DNA of 64,000 bases from Cavia porcellus (GCF_034190915.1 NW_026947484.1:135444982-135508981), one strand, 5' to 3'; counted from the stretch's first letter, positions 45,783-58,017 are shown. Notes: generated by a model from the letters alone, not told the origin. Translations and numbers: made by a program.

Positions 45783-46771
45783 TTGGTCGTGGCATCAGCT
45801 GATATAAAGAAATATCTTTGTGACATTATAGACAAACTCAAAACTGAAATATTAATACAAATAAAGCAAGATATAAGATTAATAAAAAATGCTAAGCACC
45901 TCTTAAGAAGACATAGATGGAAAAATGAAGGAACACAAAAAAGGAGAGAAACCTTCAATGAAGAATATAAAAAATACCTAGAAAACATGAAACAGATTCA
46001 AAGAGATTACCAGGAAATTAAAAACTCCATTGAAAACTGGCAAAATTTCCTGAAAGAAACTAGAGATAGATTAACAAAACTTGAAGATTGGTTTGCAATG
46101 TGTAACCATGAAAAGAAAGATCTCTTAAAAATAACAAGGAAACAGGTAGTAACAATACAAAGACTAGAAAATGACAAGAGGATCTATAATTTAAGAATAA
46201 AAAAAGTGAGTAAAAAATCAGGGGCAAACACAAAGGAAATACAAGGCTATTCAAAGAAATAATTAAGGAAAACTTCCCAAGCATAGGAAAAGGAAATGAT
46301 ATTCAGATATATGAGGCATACAGAACTTCAGTCACCTACAACCAAAACAGAGTTACACCCAGACATATGATGATAATCAAGATCCTAGAAATTCATCACA
46401 AAAACAGAATATTAAAAGCCATCAGAGAAAAACAGATCACCTATAAAGGAAAACTGATCAAAATCACAACAGACTGCTTGACACAAACTATCATATCAAG
46501 AAGAGCTTGGAGTGAAGTATTCCAATCCCTGAAAGAAAATAACCTCCAACCCAGATTGATGTACCCTGAAAAGCTGTTTCTCAAAATTAATGGGGAAACA
46601 AGATGCTTCCAAGGCAAAGAGAAACTGGGGAAATTCGCGACCACCAATCCAATCCTACAGAGAATACTGAAGGACAGTCTAGAGAGGGAGAAAAAAAAAA
46701 CAGGATTTCAGGAACGGTGGCAGAGAGGCCTCAATGAACGGGGCAGACAGTGGAATGAAGGAGAAAAGTAG
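45783..46771 (+). pseudogene. ORF1 of the HAL1-like element, one frameshift
   Basis: The first frame (45783-46262) encodes the Lys/Glu-rich coiled-coil half, with NMKQIQRDYQEIKNSIENWQ matching the corresponding part of ORF1 at 27172. Near 46240 the reading passes to another frame (KENFPSIGKGNDIQIYEAY, ITYKGKLIKITTD, KENNLQPRLMYPEKLF) and runs to 46771. ORF1p binds L1 RNA in cis. A family living without RT would need to keep this part, or borrow it too. Confidence 0.8.
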
Positions 46772-47279
46772 ACAACCAATGGCAGAAAAATAGCATAGCA
46801 GAAATGAGGCAGAGAAGGTTGGCTATAATTTCTTACATAGATGGCCTTTGATACACTCACAAAAAGAAACAGGCACAGTAGATCAGGAGATAGGGTACAT
46901 CAAGATGCTCTGTATAGGAAATATAATTAACTTGAAAGAGAGTTTATGGACTGAAAATCAAATATGAGAAAACAATGCTCTATGTGACAGGGAACCAGAG
47001 AGAAATAGGGGCAGCTCATCCAGCACCTGCAGATAAACATGACACTTTTATGCAGTGGACAACTACTCAGCTATAATGAAGGAAAACCTGGAGGCTTTTG
47101 TAGGTAAAGAAATACAATTTAAGATCAATCCTAGGGCTAAGAAGTTTCAGAACTACTTAGATAAATAGTGGGTTTCATGCCTAACCTAAAAACTAAAGGA
47201 GTTAGTGGGACCTAAAATGTACAATGCACTCTGTGAAAGTGAAAGCAGAGGAATTGTCTAAAAAAGGAAGGCAGAGGAC

Positions 47280-48405
47280 ATTGTTAACAGTGTATTGGGA
47301 TTTAAAACCCACATTGTTCTTATCGTTCTGCTTAGTTTGGTTGTATTCTATTCCAGTCTGGCTGTTTGTACTAGACTAGAGGGCACAGATAACTATTCCA
47401 AAAATAGCAGGATATACTGTGGTAACCATCCTTAATTTCCTATTAACTTAATCTGAAGCCCTGTATTACTTATACCGTCTTACTCTGACTGATCCTATTT
47501 AAATCTGGTTTGTTACATTGCTGTTTTGTCCTGACTGATTTTATTCGAATCTGTTATGATTGATAGTATCAAGTCTGAGAGTATAGGCAAGTATGCTGAA
47601 GATGACAAGATTCACTAGGATACCTACTCTGGCTTGATTATTACCTGTTTTTGAAGTCTTATAATGTCTCCAATGTTTTGTTTTTATTAATATTGTTATG
47701 TACTGCTATGTCCAATTATACTATACCTGATGATACAAACAATGCTATTGAAGATAACAAGAGACATCATAGTAACCATTGTAGAACACCTTGTATTGTG
47801 GTTTTATATGACTTTTTTGTTTCATGTTTTTCTAGGAATTTATTTCATTTTGTCTTGCTTTGGTTTGTTTTTACCTCTAATATAGAAAGGATAGATATAC
47901 ATGTAGAGACTCATGCATGTGTAGAACTTCTAAATAGTTTATGAGAACTGATTATATAATACATGATGAAATGGGAAGCTACTTTGAAGAAAAAGAGACA
48001 CTAAGGTACCCCTTGCTGATTTTGTAGTGTCATGATATGAAATCCAGCAATACTATTATTCTTTGTTCAGAGTGTTTTTAGTCTGTTTTGCTTTGTTTAA
48101 TTTCAACATATGTGAAGGTATTGACAGCACTTTTGAAGAGAATGAGACATTATGGCAGCCATTGTTGATTTCCTTATTGTCTGGTCTTAAAGACCTAAAA
48201 TGCCTTCATCATCCTGTTTGGATCAGTTTTATAATATGTTGTTTTGTATGAATTTACTGTATGTGAAGATATAGACAACTATTTGGAAGAGGACAAGAGA
48301 CAAAAGATAGTGAAGATCTCTGGTTGTCGTGCTTTGAAATCTGTGCCTCTTACATTGTTTTCTTATGTTCTGTTTTGTTCTGTTTAATTTTACCCTCTTT
48401 AAAAT
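47280..48405 (+). repeat. 3' UTR repeat array of the HAL1-like element
   Basis: Diverged units recur, marked by GGTAACCATCCTT (about 47421), GATACCTACTCTGG (about 47620), GTAACCATTGTAG (about 47772), GGTACCCCTTGCTG (about 48005) and GGCAGCCATTGTTG (about 48154). Spacing is about 150-230 bp. Each unit also has a GTATAGGCAA- or GATATAGACAACTAT-like phrase and a TTGTTTTGAA- or GTCCTG-like phrase. It ends TTTAAAATAAAATAAAAAAAATA. Confidence 0.75.
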
Positions 48406-48420
48406 AAAATAAAAAAAATA

Positions 48421-48436
48421 AAAAATCCATTCCTCT
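48421..48436 (+). repeat. Target-site duplication, right copy
   Basis: This is an exact copy of 44877-44892, directly after the A-rich end. Confidence 0.95.
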
Positions 48437-50019
48437 ATAAAAGTCACTGGAATGCAACTCAAAGTTTTTAGAACTCTGGAAATTAGCCAAAACTTTGTAA
48501 CAATTTGAGGAGTGTTTATTCAAGAAAAATGGATGAATCCTAGTAAGAAAAGTAAACTTTGTGATGTTTTCATTTGCCCTATTCTCATTCCCTGTGTCCT
48601 GGCTCTGTGGTAACCTTAAAAAGTAGTAGGCTTCGAATTATGGAGCTTGGTGCTTGTCAAAACCAGTGCAGTGAGGAGAGGAGAAGAAGCTGGAGTCCTG
48701 CTGGTTACGAGCAGAGGGAGAAGAGGAAACAGTCACAGCAGAGTCCCAGTGAAGAGTGGAATAGAAGAAATGAAACCAGGAGCCATGGCTCAGATAGATA
48801 AAGAGGAGAAAGAGTCCACAGAGGACACTCGGGGGATAAGCACTAGAGGGACATGGAGAATGAAGAGACTATGTGTGACAGTTACTTGCAAATAAAAACA
48901 TCTCCACTTCTTATTGAATACCTTCAGCAAGGACTAAAGTATGTGCTATTTGCTTTCTAATAAAAAAGCACTATCTGAATTTCCCAGCTCTGTAAACTAT
49001 TATTTCAGGTAACTGTTAGTAACTGTTTCTTGTGCCCTGTGCTAGATTTTTTAAAACCCATATAACTCTGCCACCTTTTTTTTGTTCAAAGAATGTTAAT
49101 ACATTGGTTATAATGCAATCTTTTCTTTTTGTCAATTCATATTTGTTATTTTAAAATTTGAATTTGCTCGAAGCAAAGTGTAATGGTTGAAATTCATTAG
49201 TGTGGATTAAACTGGACTTTTATTAAAACAAAACAAAACAAAACAACCCTATGGGTCAGTAATCACCAGAAGGGGAATAATGGGATTAAAATGTGGAATT
49301 AAAACCCCTAGCCCCATAGAAATGTCACTCTCTCACCCTTCCAAAAAGTCCCATTTATAGGGCCTATTTTAATTTGTCTAACTTAGTTTGCTCTGTAGGA
49401 AAACCCCATTTTAGGACATTAAAGAAAATAACTCACTGCAGTTATTTAACATCAAGCTGCTTGAGTCAGTGATACCACCTCAGGCAAGGGACTGGCCAAA
49501 AAATTCAAAAGAAGAATTTGAAGAGAGAGATGCCTGTGAGAGCTTTTTAAAGCATCAGTACATCCTTGTGTGTCTAGAAGGTCATGTGCATGGGCAGTGA
49601 CTTTCAAACAACCAAGGAAGGCCTGGGAAGGCCCCAATCTGGCTGATGCTGAGACTCTGTGCGTCAGACAATAAAGGTTCAGGCAGAGTTGTAAACTGTT
49701 GGCAAACTGAAGATGTGTCCCAGTGCACACGGAGTGCATGCATGGCAAAGCATAGAAGGCTAATTGCTTCAAGAGATTTAAAGAATTTATGCCCAAGTAT
49801 TAGCTAATCACTAAATTAGCCAAAGAGAGACGTCAGTGGGTGCACATGATAAAGATTGCAGACTTTATAGAATTATTCCATGAAATAAAACAGCAGCACT
49901 TGCAACAGCAGCAACAGACCTGGGCAGGGTGAGGAGGGGAAGGATATACTTTTAAGGGTTGCCATATGATATTATTTTCAATCAAAATGACATTATGGTA
50001 CCTATTCAGGAAAAATCAG
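48437..50019. other. Unique sequence with an AAAAC microsatellite
   Basis: An (AAAAC)n stretch lies at about 49225-49246. No gene or repeat family was recognised otherwise. Short frames at 48574-48895 and 49452-49796 have no recognised domain. Confidence 0.35.
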
Positions 50020-51430
50020 ACTCTCCCAGAGGAAGCCTGCATGCTGGATTTATCAAAAATTTAAAATTCCTCCGTACCTATCTATCTGTCTGTAATCTAT
50101 CTATTGACATAGCTCATATTCAAAGAATTAAAGGAAACTATGCTTGAAGAATTAAGGGAAATTATAGCTCATGAAACATAAAATATTAACAAGTGATAAA
50201 TTACAAACAGAAACCAGATAGAAAATCTGGACTGAAATGAAATTTGTAAAACTGAAATGAAAAAGTCATTAGAGAGAATCTAAATAAATTTGAATTGGTG
50301 AAAGAAAGCACCAACAAACTTGAAGATAGATCAGTTGAGATTAACTAGTCCAAAGAACATAGGAAAAAGGAATTTAAAAAAATGAACAGAATCTCAGAGA
50401 TTTGTATGTCTCCAAGTAATCTACCCTATGTATAATGACATACAAAGAAGAAGAGAAGAGGAAATAGTAGAAAAATTAAAAAAAACAATGAATGAAATTT
50501 TCCAATAATTGATGAAAAATATTAATTTGTCTACCCAAAAGACTCAAACTCCATGTAGGATAAATTTTAAAAGATTTATATGGATCATAATAAAATCATT
50601 AAAAGTCAATGACAAAGAGAGAATATTGAAACCAGCAACAGAAAAACAATTCATAATATACAAAATTCCTCAAGAAATTAACATCTGACTTAGCATCAGA
50701 AATCATTGATACCAGAAAGTAGTGAGTTGACATATTCAAAATGCTGAAAGAACAAGCTTGTTAACCAGGAATTTTATATTAAGAGAAATAATCCTTCCAA
50801 AATAAAGAAAAACTAAAACAGTACCAAAATTTAAAACCTTACCAAGCTGAAGAGAAAATGACCCACAAGGAGAATTTCCACACAGGAACTGTTCTTTCCA
50901 ATTGATATTAAAATACAGTATCTTGACTTCACATGAAGAAATAAAGTGTATTGTTTCACTGGGTAAATATGATAATATCTCTGTTCTAACTCATTTCTTA
51001 TCTGATTTAAAAGAAAATTTATACAGCAAACTGTGTTAGTGGGTTTAAGCAAATTGAAGATGTAATTTGTATGACAGAAATAGCACAAATGAGGAGGGGG
51101 CAAATGAAACTTCAGTGGAGCAAAATTTCCTACTAATTAAATGAAGTTGCTATTGATTCAGACTAGATTGTTTTTACCTGTTAGTTAATATCACGAAGGC
51201 AATTGTTAAGAAAATAACACAAGAATATAGTAAAGGAACTCATAAAGAATTAAAGTGGTATGCTAGAAAATGTCTACTTGACAAAAAAGAAGGAAGCAAT
51301 AGAAGAATAGATAAGAAATATAAGACACAGAAAACAAATAGCAAAATGGCAGATATAAATTTTGCCTTATTATTACCTGCATTAAATGTAAATGGACCAA
51401 ATATTCCAATTAAAATGCAGAGGCATTTAA
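50020..51430 (+). mobile_element. Ancient L1 (L1M/HAL1 class)
   Basis: Decayed ORF1-to-ORF2 sequence: GAAACCAGCAACAGAAAAACAATTCATAATATAC, TGACATATTCAAAATGCTGAAAGAACAAG and, at the end, ATAGCAAAATGGCAGATATAAATTTTGCC...GTAAATGGACCAAATATTCCAATTAAAA. These are conserved landmarks of ancient mammalian L1. No open frame survives. Confidence 0.75.
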
Positions 51431-52290
51431 AATGGAGGTTGTAGTTAGCTCTTTAGGGAGAAGGGATGGAATGCTGGGACAAGGAAGAGGCACACATGTG
51501 CTTTGATTAGTGATTTAGCTCTGGGATGGGTTGTAAGCAGGAACATCTAGTATTGTTGAACTTTAAACAACCTCACGTGCATGGTGATTATGGTGTTCGA
51601 GAAATTCCCAGAATTGTGCACTGTGGTCCCAACCTGGTGGGTTCACATACATGTATATTATAATATGATTTAATATGTTGTCTTAAAAACAACAAACAAT
51701 AGAAAATAAACACATAATATGAAAAATAAACAGAAAGAATAAAAGAGGAGAAGAGTTTAGCTTTAAGTCAGTCAGATAGTCAACATCATTTTGGGGACTA
51801 AACAGTCACTTTCTGGCAGTGGTCCTGAATACAAGGGCTCTCTTGAGAGCCTAGTACCACATCATAGTGGGTTGCAGTAGAATTCTATGTGGCTCATAAC
51901 CATTTTTGCTTCCCTGGGGCCAACAGAGGTAAGTTCCAGGGGGCTGTATTTGTGTCCAGGCTTATCAGATAACACCCTGACTCTTTAACTACAAAGTTGG
52001 TCATCTGAGCAACTCAAACCTATTGCTTATTTCTTAAAATTTTTTATGGCAGGAATTGAAGAAAAAGATTCATCCTCTCTCTGGAAGTGGGAGCCAAAAG
52101 TTTTGAGGTGTTGCAGCTTACAGAAGAGAATGAAGCATCTGGCAAAGAGAAGCAGAGACAGGAGGTGGTGACACTGGAGTCCAGCTGTGTCCAAGCCTTT
52201 CCATGGTGCACAATTCCAGCACACTGTCAGAAACTTCTTCCTGTGGCCTAGATGCTTTTCTACCACTGGCTATCAGAGGTGCAGTGAAGG
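51431..52290. other. Unassigned sequence
   Basis: The first 250 bp may be more of the ancient L1. The rest is unique. Confidence 0.3.
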
Positions 52291-52347
52291 AGAACACACA
52301 TGCACACATGCATATGCTTGCACACATGCACACGTGCACACACACAT
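52291..52347 (+). repeat. CA-rich microsatellite
   Basis: Interrupted CACA and CATGCA units. Confidence 0.8.
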
Positions 52348-52854
52348 CTGATTCAAGAATGCCTTTACCATCTGTGATTCAATATACATGCAGGTTAAAA
52401 GTCAGCAACCCACTGCTGATGAGTTTCTAAATAGAAAAGTAAATATGTGACATCCACCTGAGGTGCTTGAATGTACTTCTTCGTGTTTTCACTTTGTTCG
52501 TGCCTTCAACCGATGTCCATTAAACACCAAGTGAGTGTTAGGTTTTCTAAACCTGGCTTGTGCACAGGCAAGGAAAGCCACAGCAACCCCGATGCTCATG
52601 GTAAGGGCAAGCACTGGGCAAAATTAGCGGACATGTAGACATATGCTCCATAACTTCCGGTAAGTTCTCCAAATGAAAGAGCAAGCTGCGAAGAGAACAA
52701 GGGATGGGCAGGGTTAGAGCAGGTGATGGTGGAAGGAGCACCTAAGCAAAATCCAGATGTGGAAGGAATCAGCTAGGTGAAGAGCAAAATGAGGTGCATG
52801 CTTGGGAAAGGGAAGAGCTTGGGCAATGCTGGTGCAGAGAGAACACAATGATAG

Positions 52855-53045
52855 TAATGGAAACATGAAGCACTTACTGTATGCCAGTCACTTTTACATT
52901 GATCCTCACAACATTCCTGTGAGGCAGGTACTGCTATTAAGTTTTTTATTTCAGAATTAGAAACCAGAGCACAGAGAGGTTAAGTAACCTGTCCAAGGTC
53001 ACACAGCTAGTAAGTGATTGAACTCTGATTCCCACCCAGGAGGTG
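52855..53045 (-). mobile_element. MIR SINE, well preserved
   Basis: CACTTACTGTATGCCAGTCACTTTTACATTGATCCTCACAACATTCCTGTGAGGCAGGTACT then GAGAGGTTAAGTAACCTGTCCAAGGTCACACAGCTAGTAAGTG is nearly a full reverse-complement MIR. Confidence 0.95.
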
Positions 53046-53849
53046 TGATGGAGCTCGCATGTGAAGGTTTGAACAGCAGAACATCTGGCAGAAGCTTTGG
53101 GTTATGTCCAACTTTATATATATAGGTCATGGAAGAAGTTTGAATTTTATTCCATGTGTCACAAGAGGCAATAAAAGATAATCAGAAGAATACGTGATTT
53201 AATGTAGATGTTAAAAAGCCAGTGATGAACTGAAGTGATTATATTTTATGATCATAAAGCTTGCATGTGTTCATTTGGAAAACACACAAAGGCACCAAGC
53301 AGAAAACTTTAAAAATTGCCTCTAATTTGATGCCCCTCAGGCAACAGATAATCACTGTTAACCTTGGAATAGTCTTAACAATCATTTATAAATGTTGGTA
53401 TTTGGAATGATCACACCGTACACATCATTCTATCAACCAGCACTTAAGAAAAATACAGTATCAAGTGGCAGTTTTGTTCCAAGGTTTTGCAGGAAGAGAC
53501 CGATGTTGGCGGGTGGAGAGATGGAAAGAAGCTTAGGTTCCAGTGGAATTAGCCCAGCAGGGTTTGCCTTGTGTCTGGGGCATGGGTTTAAACTGTCACT
53601 TGGAAGGCCGCCTTTCGGCCATGTGTCAGCCTTCTGAAGATTCTGACTTTTTTTGAGTTTAAGGAGCAGGCTGGTGCAGCCCCTCTCCTTCCCCTGCACT
53701 TCTTTCCCATAAGAGGCAGAGGAGGAATGGTCCTTGGGTGCTGCTTCACAAGCTGCCCGTGTTCCCCTTACCCCGTTAGCCTTCACAGGTCCTAACCCAG
53801 GGTGAGGAAATGGACAGGTCCTAAGCTTCAGCCTGTCTCATTTATAATC
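53046..53849. other. Unique sequence
   Basis: A 117-codon - strand frame (53433-53786) has no recognised domain. Nothing else was identified. Confidence 0.3.
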
Positions 53850-54022
53850 ACGGCAAATCAGCAACTTTGTATCAGGCAGTGTTTTTAGATGCATCCTTTA
53901 AAAGAAACCTCCTTCCCGTCTTCTGAGGTAAGTATAATCCCTTTTACTGGTCAGGAAACTAAAGCAGAGGGAGGTAACAACTAGAAAGTGACAAAGTTGT
54001 TGGACCTGAGTGTTCCTGTTCC
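53850..54022 (-). mobile_element. MIR SINE
   Basis: TATCAGGCAGTGTTTTTAGATGCATCC...GAGGTAAGTATAATCCCTTTTACTGGTCAGGAAACTAAAG...GTAACAACTAGAAAGTGACAAAGTTG matches a reverse-complement MIR. Confidence 0.8.
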
Positions 54023-55249
54023 ACTGCTTCTTCACAGTCTATATCTCTTATATTGAAGCTGAAATTTGCCTCTGTCTGTCCCCAGGTTTCACTGGGCTGA
54101 AGGATGACCAATATTGTGAGACTGGCCAACCCCAAAGCACAGGGTATTTAGAATGCACAAATAATGGGTGCCACATGGCAGAAATCCAGGCTGAGGAACT
54201 AAAGTACAGATCCATTTGAGGGAGAAAACTGGCTTAGCAGGGTGCAGGACCACAAGTGCTTTAAGATCAGGACTGAGTCTAAATCCTTACGTACCCAGCA
54301 GGCCTCTTTCACAGCTGGATCAGGTTGGAATAAGTTCCCCAGGACTGGTTGGGAAAATCTCCAGGATGCCAGGCCACCAGGCAGTGTTCCCAGGGAAGCT
54401 GATCTGCCGCTACTCCTCCCTCCTATTCATGGAAAAGTACAGGCGGGCTGGTGCCCCTTAAGCCTTCAAGCAAATGCCTGGCTGTCCTCTGGACTCTCTC
54501 TAACTGCAAACATTGGCTGATTTATTCTTGGTGCAAGGCTGTAGCAAAATAGTTTCCAAAAAATCAGTTTAAAAAATGTGGAAAATATCTACCACCCAAA
54601 TGTTTGCAGTGAGTAGATGTGGGAAGTCTCCCAGACAGGCGTGCAGCTGAAGATTCAGCAGTTCTGCAACGATGTGGGAAGGAATGTGCAACTCTGTCAC
54701 CTGCAGGAGCAACACACACTGTACCTTTTACTGTCTGCTCCATCTGGGAAGGGCGTGCAGAGTGAGCTGGGCATTGCAGTCTCCGAGAGAGTCCTCCATG
54801 AGCCACGGGCCCAGTGGGGCATGAGTCAGGATATCACACCTGATCCTCTAGGTGCTCCACGGAGACCTGGAACCCATGTCTGTTTCTTCAGGCACTCTGG
54901 GGTTCTGAGCTCTCACTTCCTCTCCTCCTTCTTTCTCTTCCTTTCATAGATGGCGATTTATGGTTTTACGCTCCCATTTGATACTTGCAGCAAATGGGGC
55001 ACTGAGGTATAATTTGGCTTACTGTGCAAAGGAGGAGACCACGGTTCAGGGAGAGAAGGTGCCTTCCTAGGGTCATGACCTTAGCTCCTGCAGGTCATTT
55101 CCTTCTTAAACCCAGGGCGTGGCCCATGTTCTTGCATCTTGGGCATCCCACAGGCTGCTATCATTCAGAAACAGGAAATGTTGGACAGTTAGCACTGGTC
55201 TGCAGTCAGGAGGCCTGTCCTTCAGTGGCACTAGGTCTGGCCCATCGTT
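54023..55249. other. Unique sequence
   Basis: GC-richer, intron-like sequence. Frames of up to 110 codons have no recognised domain. Confidence 0.3.
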
Positions 55250-55385
55250 GGCTCACTGAGTGTATGAAAGAGCAAATGAATGCCTTTGGGCAGGTCTCTT
55301 CAGTTTCCTCAACTGCACAGTGGAAATATTGAGTTGGATGACTTCTGACATCTAAACCCTCTCTTATCCAAAGTTTTGAGGATTT
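55250..55385 (+). mobile_element. MIR-like SINE
   Basis: CTTTGGGCAGGTCTCTTCAGTTTCCTCAACTGCACAGTGGAAATATTGAGTTGGATGACTTCTGA follows the MIR/MIR3 core. Confidence 0.65.
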
Positions 55386-57244
55386 GTACATTTTGATCAA
55401 TTCCAAATTTCCTGGGTTTTTCCAGGGATATCAACCTTTCTTTCAATTTTGTTTTTCAGCATACCATCTGCTGTGATCTTTCCCGATAACCACTTTCCCC
55501 TGGTGGAGAGAGAGCTGACTACAGAGTCTAGAAGCCCAAGGCCTTTGGTTTCTGTAGGCCCATGCCTGAAAGGACAAGATGAGGTTGTCATTTGGGTAAG
55601 AGGCTGAAATGTGGGGGAAGAAATAGCATGTATGAGGAACTCAGGGTATTAGTGATGGGGTCACGGGTGAGGCATTTGGGGTATGAATTAGGGTGGGGAA
55701 CCTTGGCGTGGTGGGCTATAAAGGAGTGTTTGTTTGACCAGGACATGGAGAGATACTGTAACTCTGCCCCTTGGCCTGGACCTAGTGATTTAAAGGGTGC
55801 ATTTTTCTTTTTCTGATCTTAGGAGGCTGGTGTTCTTGAGGTCTTGGCACACCAATGGGCTTGAGAGGTCCAAGGACTTGGCTTCCCCCACAAGAATGGC
55901 TGAGTGGGGTTTGGTTCTATCCACATTGCTATCAGTATGACTGACAGATGTTCTGGCGGTACTGTGGTGTTGTGAGAGTATGGAGAGTTGCCTTGGGGAG
56001 CAGGGGGGGCCTGACACTGGTGAAGAGTGGGGTTGTTTTTCTGTCCAGGCTGGACAGCCCACTTCTGTGCATGAGGATAGGAGAGATGGGTGGAGGGGAT
56101 GGTATGGCTCCAGGTTTCCTAGCTCAGCCACCATGTTTGAAAACCAGTTTATTGAATTTACGGTAAATGTTTTATAGGGCTTTCTTGGAAGTGCCTCATT
56201 ATGGAAACTCTTGTGCTGGCAGTTTGGTGGCTGGTGTCTGGTTTGCTAGGGAGAGGCTGAGTCAGGCCCGTCTTGATGGAAACTTCCTCTGCCTGGGTCA
56301 TTTGAGGGGAGGAGGTTGGGAGCCCAACTGGGCCTGTTAGGTTCTTGGAGGGGAGGGTTTTTCTGCCCTTGGGGTCCTCAGTGAGCTCCAGCTTGTTTCT
56401 CAGAAAGTCACTCTGTAGCATGTTTTAGACATCTGCTCCTCAGGGGAAGGTTGGGTGAGAAAAAGTCACCTCTATTATTAGAACCATTTTCATTAATTTT
56501 TACATATATGAAAAACATGAGATGCTGGTCTACTGAGCAAAAACAAATCAACTCTACAAACATGAATTTTTAGATTTATGAATATTGGGAACACACAACT
56601 CACTGGGCCATATTTGGATTAGAGTTCTCAGCCTGGTGTGAGATGCTAGCAACTTTTCCTCTGCTGCTCCTTACAAGTTCCTTACTCTGTTTTTTCCAGC
56701 AACCTCTTGGATTCCTAACTTTGTACCTCCTCACTTCTAGGCATGCCTTGCGGTCCAGGATGCCTGACTTCAAGTAGGGCTTTGGCTTTAGGATCTTTGA
56801 AAAGGCCAGCAAGCCTAGTTTATGACGTGGGTAATTGCATCTTGTGGAGGCCCTAAAGAGGCAACAAAGGTTTCCTTTGCTGTCCGTGGGGCTATTAGAT
56901 CTTGGGGCACAGGGTCATTCATCCTTTCCCTTACACTTTTTATTTAAACATTTATATGATAAGTCTTACAGTTCTTAGAACATACACAATTGTGAAATTT
57001 GTTGGGTTGCTAAGATTTCCGCAGACACCCTTGGGTGTCCCTCTCTATGTGGGTGCCCAGAATGACTGTAGCAATCTCACTTGTTTGGGGAAAATGTGGC
57101 CTTCTCAGTGACAGTGAACTGCTGCTTTCTGAAGGTCTCATGAGTCTAGGCGTAGTCTGTGCTCTGGAGGAGATGGTGATCTGGTGTTGCTGGAAACACC
57201 CAGCTGGATCCCACCATGGTGGAGGGTGGGTAGCCTGAAGAATC
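55386..57244. other. Unique sequence
   Basis: No repeat family or gene recognised. The frames at 55790-56134 (-) and 57010-57336 (-) lack recognisable domains. Confidence 0.3.
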
Positions 57245-57420
57245 TCTGTTGACCTGGTGGTCAGGGACCAGCTTCTGAGTGTGACAGGCCTGGCATCCAG
57301 TCTTAATTCTTTTACATGCTTGGTTTCTTTTTCCATAAAAAAGAAGACACAATAATACTAGTTTTCAGGGCTTCTGAGAGGAATAAGTGAAACAACATAC
57401 ATGGAGCACCTGGAATTAAG
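57245..57420 (+). mobile_element. MIR SINE, diverged
   Basis: CTGAGTGTGACAGGCCTGGCATCCAGTC then TGGTTTCTTTTTCCATAAAAAAGAAGACACAATAATACTAG and GAGAGGAATAAGTGAAACAACATAC follow the MIR order. Confidence 0.65.
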
Positions 57421-57954
57421 GTGGCCTTTGGCTTCATCCCCTCCTCTTTGGCTGTGGCCTTGGAAATGGGCTCCACACATGGAAACATCCTACGTTTTAG
57501 AATAAATCACCACTTAGCTTTGTTTGAGACGTGATCTATACACCACAGGAGTATTTGTGGCTTGTCTTTGTTCTCCCCACTCTGTGTTTCTGACATGGAG
57601 TCTGAGTGTGGCAGATCGTAAGTGGCAGCCCAGAGTTACTCTGAGTTGCACAAGGCGTGATTATATATATATATGCCCTATGATGGTGATGATAAAGGTA
57701 AAGGCTCCCACTGTACTGACTTTTGCAGGACTCCAGGAGATCAGAAGGACTAATAAGCTGAATGGCCACAGTTGATGGGGACTATCCAAGGACTTGCAGC
57801 TGGCTGAGGCAACGGGACCAAGCTTCCTATAACAGTCTCCCTCCACCTCCTTCAAGATCCTGATGAGACATTCTGTTCATAACATGTTCCTGAGCCCCAT
57901 TTTTCCTGGGCTTGGTTTGAGTTCCTGGAATTTGATGGCTAATTCACAAAGGGG

Positions 57955-57963
57955 TATAAATAG
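57955..57963 (+). promoter_or_regulatory. TATA-box-like sequence
   Basis: TATAAATAG lies 25 bases before a perfect hairpin at 57980. No other promoter element or downstream gene is recognised, so function is unproven. Confidence 0.3.
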
Positions 57964-57979
57964 TGTAGTGTAGAAGATA

Positions 57980-58017
57980 AGACATCCCAGCCTGGGATTC
58001 TCCAGGCTGGGATGTCT
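57980..58017. repeat. Perfect 16 bp inverted repeat (6 nt loop)
   Basis: AGACATCCCAGCCTGG, then the 6 nt loop GATTCT, then CCAGGCTGGGATGTCT. The arms are exactly complementary. Pairing does not extend outward, so the stem is too short for a typical microRNA precursor. Confidence 0.95.

Larger units (their letters stand above)
44893..48420 (+). mobile_element. Full-length non-autonomous L1 derivative (HAL1-like)
   Basis: This is a complete 3.5 kb retroposon. It has a 5' UTR (44893 to about 45780, no monomers), ORF1 (45783-46771, one frameshift), and an ORF2 start remnant (about 46830-47010). It then jumps straight to the ORF2 end remnant (about 47040-47160). A long 3' UTR of roughly 150 bp repeats (about 47280-48400) and an A-rich end follow. 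An exact 16 bp duplication brackets it, so the element moved as this unit and the missing ORF2 middle was lost before insertion. It must have used reverse transcriptase from another L1. The same deletion is seen at 978-2150 and 12355-13255. Confidence 0.9.
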
